From: Ectothiorhodospiraceae bacterium 2226
Lineage (GTDB): Bacteria; Pseudomonadota; Gammaproteobacteria; GCA-013348725
Reading direction: 5' to 3'
Length of the DNA stretch: 64,000 nucleotides
Assembly (NCBI GenBank): GCA_013348725.1
Contig: CP054689.1
Location: 1,228,501-1,292,500 of the forward strand
Shown here piece by piece: positions 37,673-46,848 of this stretch. The position numbers and the translations under genes are program-made. The stretch's first letter is position 1. Each line of letters opens with the position of its first letter. The notes under the pieces were generated by a model that was not told where the DNA came from, did not search any database, and was given only the letters and a program-made list of their open reading frames with translations.

Positions 37673-38332
37673 ATGGCGCGAGACTACGCCAAGAAACCTG
37701 CCAGCCGCCGCACCCGCACGGGAACGCCGGGCTGGGTGTGGCTGAGCGCCGGCCTGGCGATCGGCCTGTTCGTGGCGTTTCTGATTTATCTGCAGGGCAC
37801 CGGCCCGCGCAATGCCTCCGAGACCACGACCACGCAGACACCGGCGCAGGCACCCGCCGGCGGCTCGCAGGAGGCGCGCGGCGTGCGCAAGAGCCCCGCA
37901 CCGACCGCCCCCGAACCGCCGGCCTCGGAGCCGCGCTTCGACTTCTACCGCATCCTGCCGGAGATGGAGGCCACGCGCGTCGAGCCGCCCGATAGCCGCC
38001 CGCGCCCCACCCAGACCGAGGCGCCCGAGACCACCGCACGCGCCCGCCAGCCCGAGGAGCTGCAACCCTCCGCGCCAGCCGGCCGCCTGGCGCCGGGCAG
38101 TTACGTCCTGCAAGTGGGCGCGTTCCGCCAGTTCGAGGAAGCCGATCGCCTGAAGGCCAACCTCGCCCTGCTCGGCGTCGAGGCCACCATCCAAACGGTA
38201 CGTGCCGCCAACGACGAGACCTGGCACCGCGTGCGAGTGGGTCCGCTCAGCGATCTGCAGCGCCTGGAAACCATTCGTTCGCGCCTCAAGGACAACCAGA
38301 TCGAAGCCATGCTACTCAAGGTGAGCACGTAG
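37673..38332 (+). CDS. SPOR-domain membrane protein (FtsN-like)
   Basis: A 219-residue bitopic protein. It has a short basic cytoplasmic N-terminus (MARDYAKKPASRRTRT), one transmembrane helix (WVWLSAGLAIGLFVAFLIYL, about 20-39), a proline-rich periplasmic linker with alternate charge, and a C-terminal SPOR domain (PGSYVLQVGAFRQFEEADRLKANLALLGVEATIQTV) that binds septal peptidoglycan. Location after argS is the usual place of ftsN-like genes in gammaproteobacteria. It starts three bases after the argS stop, so they are co-transcribed. Confidence 0.9.
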   Translation: MARDYAKKPASRRTRTGTPGWVWLSAGLAIGLFVAFLIYLQGTGPRNASETTTTQTPAQAPAGGSQEARGVRKSPAPTAPEPPASEPRFDFYRILPEMEATRVEPPDSRPRPTQTEAPETTARARQPEELQPSAPAGRLAPGSYVLQVGAFRQFEEADRLKANLALLGVEATIQTVRAANDETWHRVRVGPLSDLQRLETIRSRLKDNQIEAMLLKVST

Positions 38333-38366
38333 GCCTCTGGCGCGCTCGCCTCTTATAACCAGAGGC
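38333..38366 (+). terminator. Inverted repeat after the argS-SPOR operon
   Basis: GCCTCTGG at 38333-38340 pairs exactly with CCAGAGGC at 38359-38366, with an 18-base loop. A short TTT and then an A-run follow. It directly follows the SPOR stop and precedes the porin-like gene. Large loop and weak T-tract make it only a candidate. Confidence 0.35.
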
Positions 38367-38398
38367 ACCTTTCCGAAAAAAAACGCACGAGGAACATC

Positions 38399-38953
38399 AT
38401 GAAGAAGAAGATTTTGGCGGCCGCGTTGGTCGCCGCTGGGGCAACGTTCTCTCTGCACGCGGGTGCGCAGGAAACGTATTTTGGGGCGCAGTTGGGTATC
38501 GCGGACGTGTCCGGATTCAGCGACGGGACTGCACTGATACTCACGCTCGGTCAGGACAGGTCGGACGTTACCCCTGGATTCTCCATCGAGGGCGAGTTCA
38601 CGACCACGCTCTCTGACCCGGACGTCACGTTCCGTAATGGCCCTTGGACGGACACTTTCTCGGTCTCGTATTGGTCAATCGGCGGATATGGCGCCTTTAG
38701 ACATGCTCTGAATGAACAGCTGAGCCTTCGGGCGCGTGCAGGCCTGCTCTATCACAAATATGAGGTGGAGTGGACGGAATCCTTTGAGGGCGATGTCGTG
38801 AGCACGATGTCCGGCTCCGACTCGGACATCGAGCTGAGCTTCGGCTTCGGTGTCCTTTACGCGGTGAACCCCAATCTCAGCATCGTCGGCGAGTACACCC
38901 GCATTAGTTCGGACGTGAACCACCTCTCGGCGGGCGTGCAGTACCGCTTCTAG
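38399..38953 (+). CDS. Outer-membrane beta-barrel protein, copy 1
   Basis: A 184-residue exported protein: signal peptide MKKKILAAALVAAGATFSLHAGAQ, then TYFGAQLGIADVSGF and alternating amphipathic strands, ending VNHLSAGVQYRF. A terminal aromatic after a final beta strand is the outer-membrane insertion signal. It resembles the small OmpA/OmpX-like eight-strand barrels. ATG at 38399 follows GAGGAA. It is the first of three neighbouring paralogues and the most diverged; function is unknown. Confidence 0.85.
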   Translation: MKKKILAAALVAAGATFSLHAGAQETYFGAQLGIADVSGFSDGTALILTLGQDRSDVTPGFSIEGEFTTTLSDPDVTFRNGPWTDTFSVSYWSIGGYGAFRHALNEQLSLRARAGLLYHKYEVEWTESFEGDVVSTMSGSDSDIELSFGFGVLYAVNPNLSIVGEYTRISSDVNHLSAGVQYRF

Positions 38954-39123
38954 CCGTTCCCCGCGGGCGAGGGATCGCCCGATTACCTTCTCCTCGCCGC
39001 GAACCCGCCGCCTCCGACCACCACCCAATTCGCGCCGCGCGCCGGACTGGGAGCCACGTCCGGGTCTTTCGCGCCCTCCTCCTTATCCTTGTGCGCTTCC
39101 CCAGGGCCAAGGAGAAGGCAAGT

Positions 39124-39618
39124 TTGAAGCGAATCATATTGGCCATGGCCGGGGCGCTCACGTTCGCCTGCCCCGCCTTGGCACAGGATACCTTCTACGG
39201 CGGGATTTCACTCGGCATCGCCGACTACAGCTTCGCGGACTCGGAAGGCATCGTCACCGTCGCCACCGTCGGCCTGGCGCTCCCGCAACTCGGCGAGAAA
39301 TTCGCCATCGAGGGCGAGATGACGCGCACCCTGTGGCGCCCCGATACCGCGCAGTTCGGGGGTATCTCGTACACCACAGCGGGCGGTTACGGGGTACACG
39401 CGCTGGGCATCGGCCCCAAGCTCGACCTGCGCACGCGCATCGGTATGACCTACAAGCGGGTGGACTTCGGGGATGAGATCGCCGACAGCAGCCTTTCGGG
39501 CAGTCTGAGCCTCGGCCTAGCATACGAACTGCAAGACGGTCTGCGGCTGGTCGCCGACCACACCTTGATCGGCACCGACATCACCAACACCTCCATCGGT
39601 CTGCAGTACCGCTTCTAG
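39124..39618 (+). CDS. Outer-membrane beta-barrel protein, copy 2
   Basis: A 164-residue protein, start taken as TTG 39124 behind AAGGAG because this gives a clean signal peptide (MKRIILAMAGALTFACPALAQ); an ATG upstream would add charged residues. The mature part begins DTFYGGISLGIADYSF and ends SIGLQYRF. It has the same plan as the copies at 38399 and 39719, including a conserved LVADHTLIGTDITNTSIG near the end. Probable eight-strand barrel of unknown function. Confidence 0.83.
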   Translation: MKRIILAMAGALTFACPALAQDTFYGGISLGIADYSFADSEGIVTVATVGLALPQLGEKFAIEGEMTRTLWRPDTAQFGGISYTTAGGYGVHALGIGPKLDLRTRIGMTYKRVDFGDEIADSSLSGSLSLGLAYELQDGLRLVADHTLIGTDITNTSIGLQYRF

Positions 39619-39718
39619 CTTCTCGGCGCGCCGTGCCGCTGCCGGCCCTCCTTCCGTGTTTCTTGTGTGTTAGCAGCCACTTGCGTATCCTTATGCGCAA
39701 TCACACGCTAAGGAGAGC

Positions 39719-40219
39719 ATGATGAAGAAAGGAATCTTCACGGCCACAGCCCTTGCGGCTATGGCGGTCACTGCCGCCCCCGCCGCGGCGCAGCAGGACT
39801 TCTACGGCAGCCTGCAGGTCGGTATCGCCGATTTCGTGTTCACCGAGTCCAACGGACTCTCCGCCGTGGCCACGCTCGGGATGCCACTGCGTCAGTTCGG
39901 CGACAACGTCGCTTTCGAGGCCGAGTACTCAACCACGCTGTCCGACCCGGAGCTCGGGGGCTTCGAGGTCTCGTACGATACCTTTGCCGGCTATGGCGTC
40001 TACGCGCTACCGATCGGGGAGGAGCTGGCGATTCGGACGCGACTGGGTCTCGCCTACGAGCGGGTCGAAATCGGCGCCGCCAGCGATTCCAACATCGCCG
40101 GCAGCGGCAGCGTCGGATTCACCTACCAGCTGCAGAACAATCTGCGCCTCATCGCCGACCACACCGTGATCGGGACGGACATCGCCAACACCACCGTCGG
40201 CGTCCAGATGAGCTTCTGA
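39719..40219 (+). CDS. Outer-membrane beta-barrel protein, copy 3
   Basis: A 166-residue protein: signal peptide MMKKGIFTATALAAMAVTAAPAAAQ, then DFYGSLQVGIADFVFTE, and end LIADHTVIGTDIANTTVG plus VQMSF. It is closest to copy 2, with which it shares the C-terminal two strands almost completely. ATG 39719 or 39722 follows AAGGAG. The protease gene starts 12 bases after its stop and may be co-transcribed. Confidence 0.85.
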   Translation: MMKKGIFTATALAAMAVTAAPAAAQQDFYGSLQVGIADFVFTESNGLSAVATLGMPLRQFGDNVAFEAEYSTTLSDPELGGFEVSYDTFAGYGVYALPIGEELAIRTRLGLAYERVEIGAASDSNIAGSGSVGFTYQLQNNLRLIADHTVIGTDIANTTVGVQMSF

Positions 40220-40231
40220 TGAGGACCGTCG

Positions 40232-40918
40232 ATGCACATCGCCCTGCCCCTGCTGCTGATTCTGGCGCTGGTATTCGGCCCGCAACTGTGGGTGCGTTAC
40301 CAGATGCGGCGCCACAGCGCGCCGCTGCCGGAACTACCGGGCACGGGCGGTGAGCTGGCGCGGCATCTGCTGAACCGTTTCGGGCTGAACGACGTGCGCG
40401 TGGAAGCCACCCCACGCGGCGACCACTACGACCCCGAGGCACGCGCGGTGCGGCTGCTGCCCGAGCACCTGGACGGCAAATCGCTCACCGCCGTGGCCAT
40501 TGCGGCGCACGAGGTCGGCCATGCCCTACAGCACCATAGCGGCGACCGCATGCTGCACCTGCGCAGCCGGATGGTGCAACTGGCCCGGCCGGTGGAGCGG
40601 CTCGGGGCACTGGCCATGGTGGCCATACCCGTCATCGCGCTGGCCACCCGGGCGCCGGGGGCGGGGCTGATGCTGGTGGCGGCGGGGCTGCTAAGCCTCG
40701 CCTTCATGGCGTTGGTGCACCTGGTCACCCTGCCGGTGGAGTGGGACGCGAGCTTCGGCAAGGCCCTGCCCATTTTGCGCGGCGGCGGCTACATCCAGCC
40801 GGAGCAGGAAGCGGCGGTGCAGAGCGTGCTGCGCGCCGCGGCGCTGACCTACGTCGCGGTGTCGCTGGCCAGCCTGCTGAACGTGGCGCGTTGGGCGGCG
40901 ATCTTGTTACGCCGATAG
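40232..40918 (+). CDS. Membrane zinc metallopeptidase (YugP-like)
   Basis: A 228-residue protein. An N-terminal hydrophobic helix (HIALPLLLILALVFGPQLWV) and further helices near 120-165 and 205-220 flank a cytoplasmic or periplasmic catalytic part with AAHEVGHALQHH near residue 90, the HExxH zinc site. This is the DUF2268/YugP-type neutral zinc metallopeptidase family; substrates are unknown. ATG at 40232 follows GATGAGGA. Confidence 0.9.
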   Translation: MHIALPLLLILALVFGPQLWVRYQMRRHSAPLPELPGTGGELARHLLNRFGLNDVRVEATPRGDHYDPEARAVRLLPEHLDGKSLTAVAIAAHEVGHALQHHSGDRMLHLRSRMVQLARPVERLGALAMVAIPVIALATRAPGAGLMLVAAGLLSLAFMALVHLVTLPVEWDASFGKALPILRGGGYIQPEQEAAVQSVLRAAALTYVAVSLASLLNVARWAAILLRR

Positions 40919-41017
40919 TCCCTCCTCCGCCTCGACCGCGCGGTGTCGTGGGCGCCGCCGGGCAACACGCTTCGCTTCTAACCCTACTATCTACTCGGCA
41001 ACGCTGCGCCTTTGGCT

Positions 41018-41049
41018 GTAGGGCGCATTAAGCGCAGCGCAATGCGCCG
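41018..41049. repeat. Dispersed palindromic intergenic repeat
   Basis: TGTAGGGCGCATTAAGCGCAGCGC is followed by AATGCGCC. GGCGCATT at 41022-41029 pairs exactly with AATGCGCC at 41041-41048. Sequences of this GTAGGGCGCATTAAGCGC type are widely dispersed between genes in proteobacterial genomes. It lies between convergent genes. I see no second copy in this window. Confidence 0.5.
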
Positions 41050-41074
41050 GCACCCATTGCCGGACACGATGCGG

Positions 41075-41374
41075 CTATGACCGGCACCCCTCAGTCGGGA
41101 CACCAAAGACGTAATGCTTGCGCACCGGCGCGTGCACCTGCCAACGGCAGGCCATACCGGCGGGGAAGGTGACCAGGTCGCCGCGCCCCATGCGCACCGG
41201 CGGGCCGCCCTCGGGCGTGACCGTGACGTCGCCCTCCAGGAAGTAGCAGGTCTCCGAGTCCTCGTAACGCCAGGGAAAATCCGACACCTCCTTGGTCCAG
41301 ATCGACCAACCGGATACGCCCAATTGGTCCAGGCGTTCCGGCGCGGGTTCGCGTTCGAGGCGGATCTCGCTCAT
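41075..41374 (-). CDS. Small cupin-domain protein
   Basis: A 99-residue single cupin: SGWSIWTKEVSDFPWRYEDSETCYFLEGDVTVTPEGG, then GRGDLVTFPAGMACRWQVHAPVRKHY. This is the DUF861/EutQ-like small cupin type. It starts seven bases after the speA stop on the same strand, so it is the second gene of the speA operon. A role in polyamine metabolism is inferred only from that position. Confidence 0.87.
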   Translation of the reverse strand: MSEIRLEREPAPERLDQLGVSGWSIWTKEVSDFPWRYEDSETCYFLEGDVTVTPEGGPPVRMGRGDLVTFPAGMACRWQVHAPVRKHYVFGVPTEGCRS

Positions 41375-41381
41375 AGGCACG

Positions 41382-43283
41382 TCAGTCCTCCAGATAGGTG
41401 TAGCCGGTGAGACCGGCACGCAACTCCTCCAGATAATCCAGGCGCTGCGCTTCGGTCACCGCGGCGTCCTTGATCTTGCGCCGATAGCGCTCGAGCAGCA
41501 CGTCGGCGCTGAAATGTACGTAGCGCAGGACCGAATCCACGGTGTCGCCGCGCTGCGGTTCCACGAGGCGATGACCGCCGTCTTCGGTCAGGGTCACATG
41601 CACCGAGTCGGTGTCGCCGAACAGGTTGTGCATGTCGCCGAGGATCTCCTGGTAGGCGCCCACCAGGAAGATGCCGAGTAGATACGGCTCGCCCTCGCGC
41701 AGCGGATGCACCGCGAGGCTCGGCTCGATGCCGTGGCCGTCCACATAGCTGCTGATGCGCCCGTCCGAGTCGCAGGTGATGTCCTGCAGCACGGCGCGGC
41801 GCGTGGGCGGCTCGTCCAGGCGGTGGACCGGCATGATGGGGAAGATCTGGTCGATGGCCCACACGTCGGGCAGCGACTGAAACACCGAGAAGTTGCAGAA
41901 ATACTTGTCGGCGAGCTTCTCGTCGAGCTCGTCCAGCACCTCGCGGTGCGCGCGCGCCGCGGGCTGCAGCAATTCGCGCGCCCGCCGACAGGTGGCGAAG
42001 TAAAGCTCCTCGGCACGCGCCCGCTGCTCGATGCCGAGCACGCCGTGGGTGTACATGGTGTGCGCCTCCGACAGCCAATGCACCGCGTCGTGGTAAGCCT
42101 CGATGGCGCTGCGGGCGGAGGCGTCGGGCTCCTGCAGGGCGGCGACCCCGTGCCACAGGTCCTGGATGATGAGCGGCTCGTCGTCGGTGACGGGCTCGAG
42201 TTGCGCGCGCTCCAGGGCGCGCTCCATGTCGATCACGTTGGCGAGCAGCACCGCGTGGTGCGCGGTCAGGGCGCGCCCGGACTCGGTGATGATGTGCGGG
42301 TGCGGCAGCTCGTGCTCGACGCTGGTCTCCCACAGTGCGTGGACCACGTTGCGGGCGTACTCCTGCACGCTGTAGTTCATGGAGCAATAGCTGCGCGAGC
42401 GGGTGCCTTCGTAATCGATGCCCAGGCCGCCGCCGACGTCCACGGTGCCGATAGACGCCCCCAGCCGATGCAGCTCGGCGTAATAGCGCGCGCACTCGCG
42501 CATGCCGCGCTGGATGTCGCGGATGTTGGCGATCTGCGAGCCGAGGTGGAAGTGCAGGAGCTGCAAGGCCTCGAGCCTGCCGGCCTGCTTGAGGCGCTCG
42601 ACCACGGTGAGCACCTGCGCGGCGGAGAGGCCGAACTTGGACTTCTCGCCGCCGGTGTTCTGCCACTTACCCGCGCCGATCGAGGCCAGGCGCACGCGCA
42701 CGCCGAGCAGCGGTTCGACCCCCATCGCGGACGCCTCGTCCAGCACCAGCTGCAACTCGGAGAGCTTCTCCACCACGATGTACACGCGGTGACCGAGCTG
42801 GCGCCCGATGAGGGCAAGGCGGATGTACTCTCGGTCCTTGTAGCCGTTGCAGACGATCACGCCGCCGGAGGGGGCGATGCCGAGCACCGCCATCAGCTCG
42901 GGTTTGCTGCCGGCCTCGAGGCCGACATTGCCGTTGCCGGAGCCGAGTATCTCCTCCACCACGCGGCGCTGCTGGTTCACCTTGATCGGATAGACGGCGG
43001 TGAAGCCGCCGGTGTAGCCGTCTTCGTCCATGGCCTCGGCAAAGGCTTGGCACTGGGTGTTGACCCTGTCGTGGAGGATGTCGGTGAAACGCACCAGCAC
43101 CGGCAGCGTGAGGCCCGCGGCGCGAATGTCTTCCGCAAGCCGGTAGAGGTCGACGCCGGCGTGGTCGGGGTCGCGCTTGGGACGCGCGACCACGTGCCCG
43201 GCGGGGTTGACGTCGAAGTACCCGCCGCCCCAGTGGGCGATGTTGTACTGCTCGCGCGCCTGCTTGATGCTCCATTCGGTCAT
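41382..43283 (-). CDS. speA: Biosynthetic arginine decarboxylase
   Basis: A 633-residue PLP enzyme that makes agmatine from arginine. It shows YPIKVNQQRRVVEEIL with the PLP lysine near residue 105, the LHFHLGSQIANI and VDVGGGLGIDY segments of the alanine-racemase-like barrel, and the C-terminal LPDVWAIDQIFPIMPVHRL with the active-site region. Length and order are typical for SpeA. ATG at 43283 follows GGGAG. Divergent from speE, cupin gene downstream. Putrescine from agmatine needs genes that are not in this window. Confidence 0.96.
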   Translation of the reverse strand: MTEWSIKQAREQYNIAHWGGGYFDVNPAGHVVARPKRDPDHAGVDLYRLAEDIRAAGLTLPVLVRFTDILHDRVNTQCQAFAEAMDEDGYTGGFTAVYPIKVNQQRRVVEEILGSGNGNVGLEAGSKPELMAVLGIAPSGGVIVCNGYKDREYIRLALIGRQLGHRVYIVVEKLSELQLVLDEASAMGVEPLLGVRVRLASIGAGKWQNTGGEKSKFGLSAAQVLTVVERLKQAGRLEALQLLHFHLGSQIANIRDIQRGMRECARYYAELHRLGASIGTVDVGGGLGIDYEGTRSRSYCSMNYSVQEYARNVVHALWETSVEHELPHPHIITESGRALTAHHAVLLANVIDMERALERAQLEPVTDDEPLIIQDLWHGVAALQEPDASARSAIEAYHDAVHWLSEAHTMYTHGVLGIEQRARAEELYFATCRRARELLQPAARAHREVLDELDEKLADKYFCNFSVFQSLPDVWAIDQIFPIMPVHRLDEPPTRRAVLQDITCDSDGRISSYVDGHGIEPSLAVHPLREGEPYLLGIFLVGAYQEILGDMHNLFGDTDSVHVTLTEDGGHRLVEPQRGDTVDSVLRYVHFSADVLLERYRRKIKDAAVTEAQRLDYLEELRAGLTGYTYLED

Positions 43284-43415
43284 GCACGTCTCCCAAACCG
43301 TGGCTGCGCGCGGCATCCGCGAGCCGTCGGCGGCGGGTTTCGAGCCCGCCGCGAAAATCTGCGATAATAGCGGTTTTTCGTCTGCATCGTAATCCAATTG
43401 GACACGGGGGTAAGT
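43284..43415. promoter_or_regulatory. Divergent speA/speE promoter region
   Basis: 132 bases between divergent starts. On the plus strand GATAAT at 43363-43368 could be the speE -10. A stem-loop GGCGGG-TTTCGAG-CCCGCC lies at 43332-43350. GGGGG at about 43407 is the speE ribosome site. The shared region would allow joint control of the two polyamine genes. Confidence 0.4.
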
Positions 43416-44267
43416 ATGGCTCTGGACAGCGGCTGGTTCACCGAGATCAACACGTCGAACGGCTTTGCCATGTCGCTGAAGGTGAAGGCGAAACTCCACG
43501 AGGAGCAGTCCGAGTACCAGCGTATCGAGGTGTACGAGACCGAGACCTTCGGGCGCCTGATGACCATCGACGGCCTGGTCATGCTGACCGACCGCGACAA
43601 CTTCATCTACCACGAGATGATGTCGCACCCCGCCTTGTTCGCTCACCCCCATCCGCGCAACGTGCTGATCATCGGCGGCGGCGACTGTGGCACCCTGCGC
43701 GAGGTGCTCAAGCACCCCGACGTGCAGCGCGTACAGCAGGTGGAGATCGACGAGCGCGTCACGCGCGTCTCCGAGCAATTCTTCCCCGAGCTGTGCGAGT
43801 CCAACGACGACCCGCGCGCCGAGCTGCACTTCGTGGACGGCATCAAGTGGGTGAAGGATGCCGAGGACGGCTTCTACGACGTCATCATCGTCGACAGCAC
43901 CGACCCGGTCGGCCCCGCCAAGGGCCTGTTCTCACGCGACTTCTACCGCGACTGCCGGCGCGCGCTGGGCACCAACGGCATCATCGTGGGACAGAGCGAA
44001 TCACCGCTGTTCCACCTCGACCTGCTCAAGGAAATGCACGGGGAGATGCGCGCCGCCGAGTTCCTCGACATCCTCACGCTCAACTTCCCGCAGTGCACCT
44101 ACCCCTCGGGCTGGTGGAGCTGCACCATGGCCTGCAAGGACATGCCGCTGTCGGGTTTTCGCGAGGAGGCGGTGGTCGAGCGCCCGTTCAAGACCCGCTA
44201 TTACAACCACGGCATCCACAGCGCCGCGATGACCGCGCCGACCTTCCTGTTCGACGCCCTGCTCTGA
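43416..44267 (+). CDS. speE: Spermidine synthase
   Basis: A 283-residue aminopropyltransferase. It shows YQRIEVYETETFGRLMTIDGLVMLTDRDNFIYHEMMSH, the nucleotide-binding VLIIGGGDCGTLREVLKH, the acidic VEIDERVTRVSEQFFP, and the catalytic aspartate in DVIIVDSTDPVGPAKGLF. It joins decarboxylated AdoMet to putrescine. ATG at 43416 is preceded by GGGGG. It ends 25 bases before a bidirectional terminator. Confidence 0.96.
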   Translation: MALDSGWFTEINTSNGFAMSLKVKAKLHEEQSEYQRIEVYETETFGRLMTIDGLVMLTDRDNFIYHEMMSHPALFAHPHPRNVLIIGGGDCGTLREVLKHPDVQRVQQVEIDERVTRVSEQFFPELCESNDDPRAELHFVDGIKWVKDAEDGFYDVIIVDSTDPVGPAKGLFSRDFYRDCRRALGTNGIIVGQSESPLFHLDLLKEMHGEMRAAEFLDILTLNFPQCTYPSGWWSCTMACKDMPLSGFREEAVVERPFKTRYYNHGIHSAAMTAPTFLFDALL

Positions 44268-44292
44268 GGGCGGCGCGGCGCGCGGCAGAAAA

Positions 44293-44316
44293 AAAGCCGC
44301 TCCTAGGAGCGGCTTT
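44293..44316. terminator. Bidirectional terminator between speE and hemE
   Basis: AAAGCCGCTCC followed immediately by TAGGAGCGGCTTT forms a perfect palindrome, with an A-run on the left (44289-44295) and a T-rich right side. It serves convergent speE (plus) and hemE (minus). Confidence 0.9.
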
Positions 44317-44339
44317 CTTCGTTCAGCGGGTAAGCCCGC

Positions 44340-45413
44340 CTACGCGCCGGCGGTGTGGTAGGCCGGCGACAGTTCGTGCACCGCCTCGATGAAGGCGGTG
44401 ACGTGCTCGGGCTCGATGTGCTGGTGGATGCCGTGGCCGAGGTTGAACACGTGCCCGCTGCCGTGGCCGTAGCTCTCCAGGATCAGCCCGACCTCTTGGC
44501 GGATGCGCTCGGGCGAGGCGTACAGCACGCAGGGGTCCATGTTGCCCTGCAGCGCGACACGATCGCCCACGCGCGCCCGCGCCTCGCTGAGGTCCACCGT
44601 CCAGTCCACCCCCAGCGCATCGGGACCGGCGTCGGCCTGTCCTTCCAGCCAGGCGCCGCCGCCCTTGGTGAACAGGATCACCGGCACGCGCCGCCCCTCG
44701 TGTTCGCGCGGCAGCCCGGCCACGATGCGCTGCATGTAGGCCAGCGAAAAGGCGCGGTAGTCGCGCGGGCTCAAGACGCCACCCCAGGTGTCGAAGATCA
44801 TGACGGCCTGGGCACCCGCCGCGATCTGCGCGCGCAGGTAGGCGGTCACCGCATCGGCCACCGTACCGAGCAGCCGGTGCATCAACTCGGGGCGGTCGAA
44901 CATCATGCCTTTGACGTGCGCGTACTCCTTGCTGGAGCTGCCCTCCACCATGTAGGTGGCCAACGTCCAGGGGCTACCGGCAAAGCCGATCAGCGGCACC
45001 CGGCCGTGCAGCTCACGGCGGATGGTGCGCACGGCGTCCATCACGTAGCCGAGTTCGTCCTCGGGATCAGGCACGCCGAGGCGCGCGACGTCCGCCTCGC
45101 TGCGCACCGGGCGCTCGAAGCGCGGCCCCTCGCCCTCTGAAAAATAGAGCCCGAGGCCCATGGCGTCGGGCACGGTGAGGATGTCGGAGAACAGGATCGC
45201 CGCATCGAGCCGGTAGCGCGCGAGCGGCTGCAGCGTGACCTCGCAGGCGAGCTCGGCGTTGCGGCACAGGTCCATGAAGCTGCCGGCGCGCGTGCGCGTG
45301 GCGCGGTATTCGGGGAGGTAGCGCCCCGCCTGGCGCATCATCCACACCGGCGTGCGCTCCACCGGCTGGCGGAGCAGCGCGCGCAGCAGCAGGTCGTTGG
45401 CGAGTTGGCTCAC
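44340..45413 (-). CDS. hemE: Uroporphyrinogen decarboxylase
   Basis: A 357-residue enzyme of haem synthesis, removing four carboxyls from uroporphyrinogen III. It shows [17 protein letters not shown] near residue 22, [14 protein letters not shown] with the catalytic aspartate near 85, [16 protein letters not shown] and the late [14 protein letters not shown]. The start is GTG 45413, two bases beyond the gltD stop, so translation is coupled. The longer in-frame extension reads the shadow of gltD. It is the last gene of the minus-strand cluster. Confidence 0.95.
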   Translation of the reverse strand: MSQLANDLLLRALLRQPVERTPVWMMRQAGRYLPEYRATRTRAGSFMDLCRNAELACEVTLQPLARYRLDAAILFSDILTVPDAMGLGLYFSEGEGPRFERPVRSEADVARLGVPDPEDELGYVMDAVRTIRRELHGRVPLIGFAGSPWTLATYMVEGSSSKEYAHVKGMMFDRPELMHRLLGTVADAVTAYLRAQIAAGAQAVMIFDTWGGVLSPRDYRAFSLAYMQRIVAGLPREHEGRRVPVILFTKGGGAWLEGQADAGPDALGVDWTVDLSEARARVGDRVALQGNMDPCVLYASPERIRQEVGLILESYGHGSGHVFNLGHGIHQHIEPEHVTAFIEAVHELSPAYHTAGA

Positions 45414-45414
45414 G

Positions 45415-46848
<1,434 letters not shown>

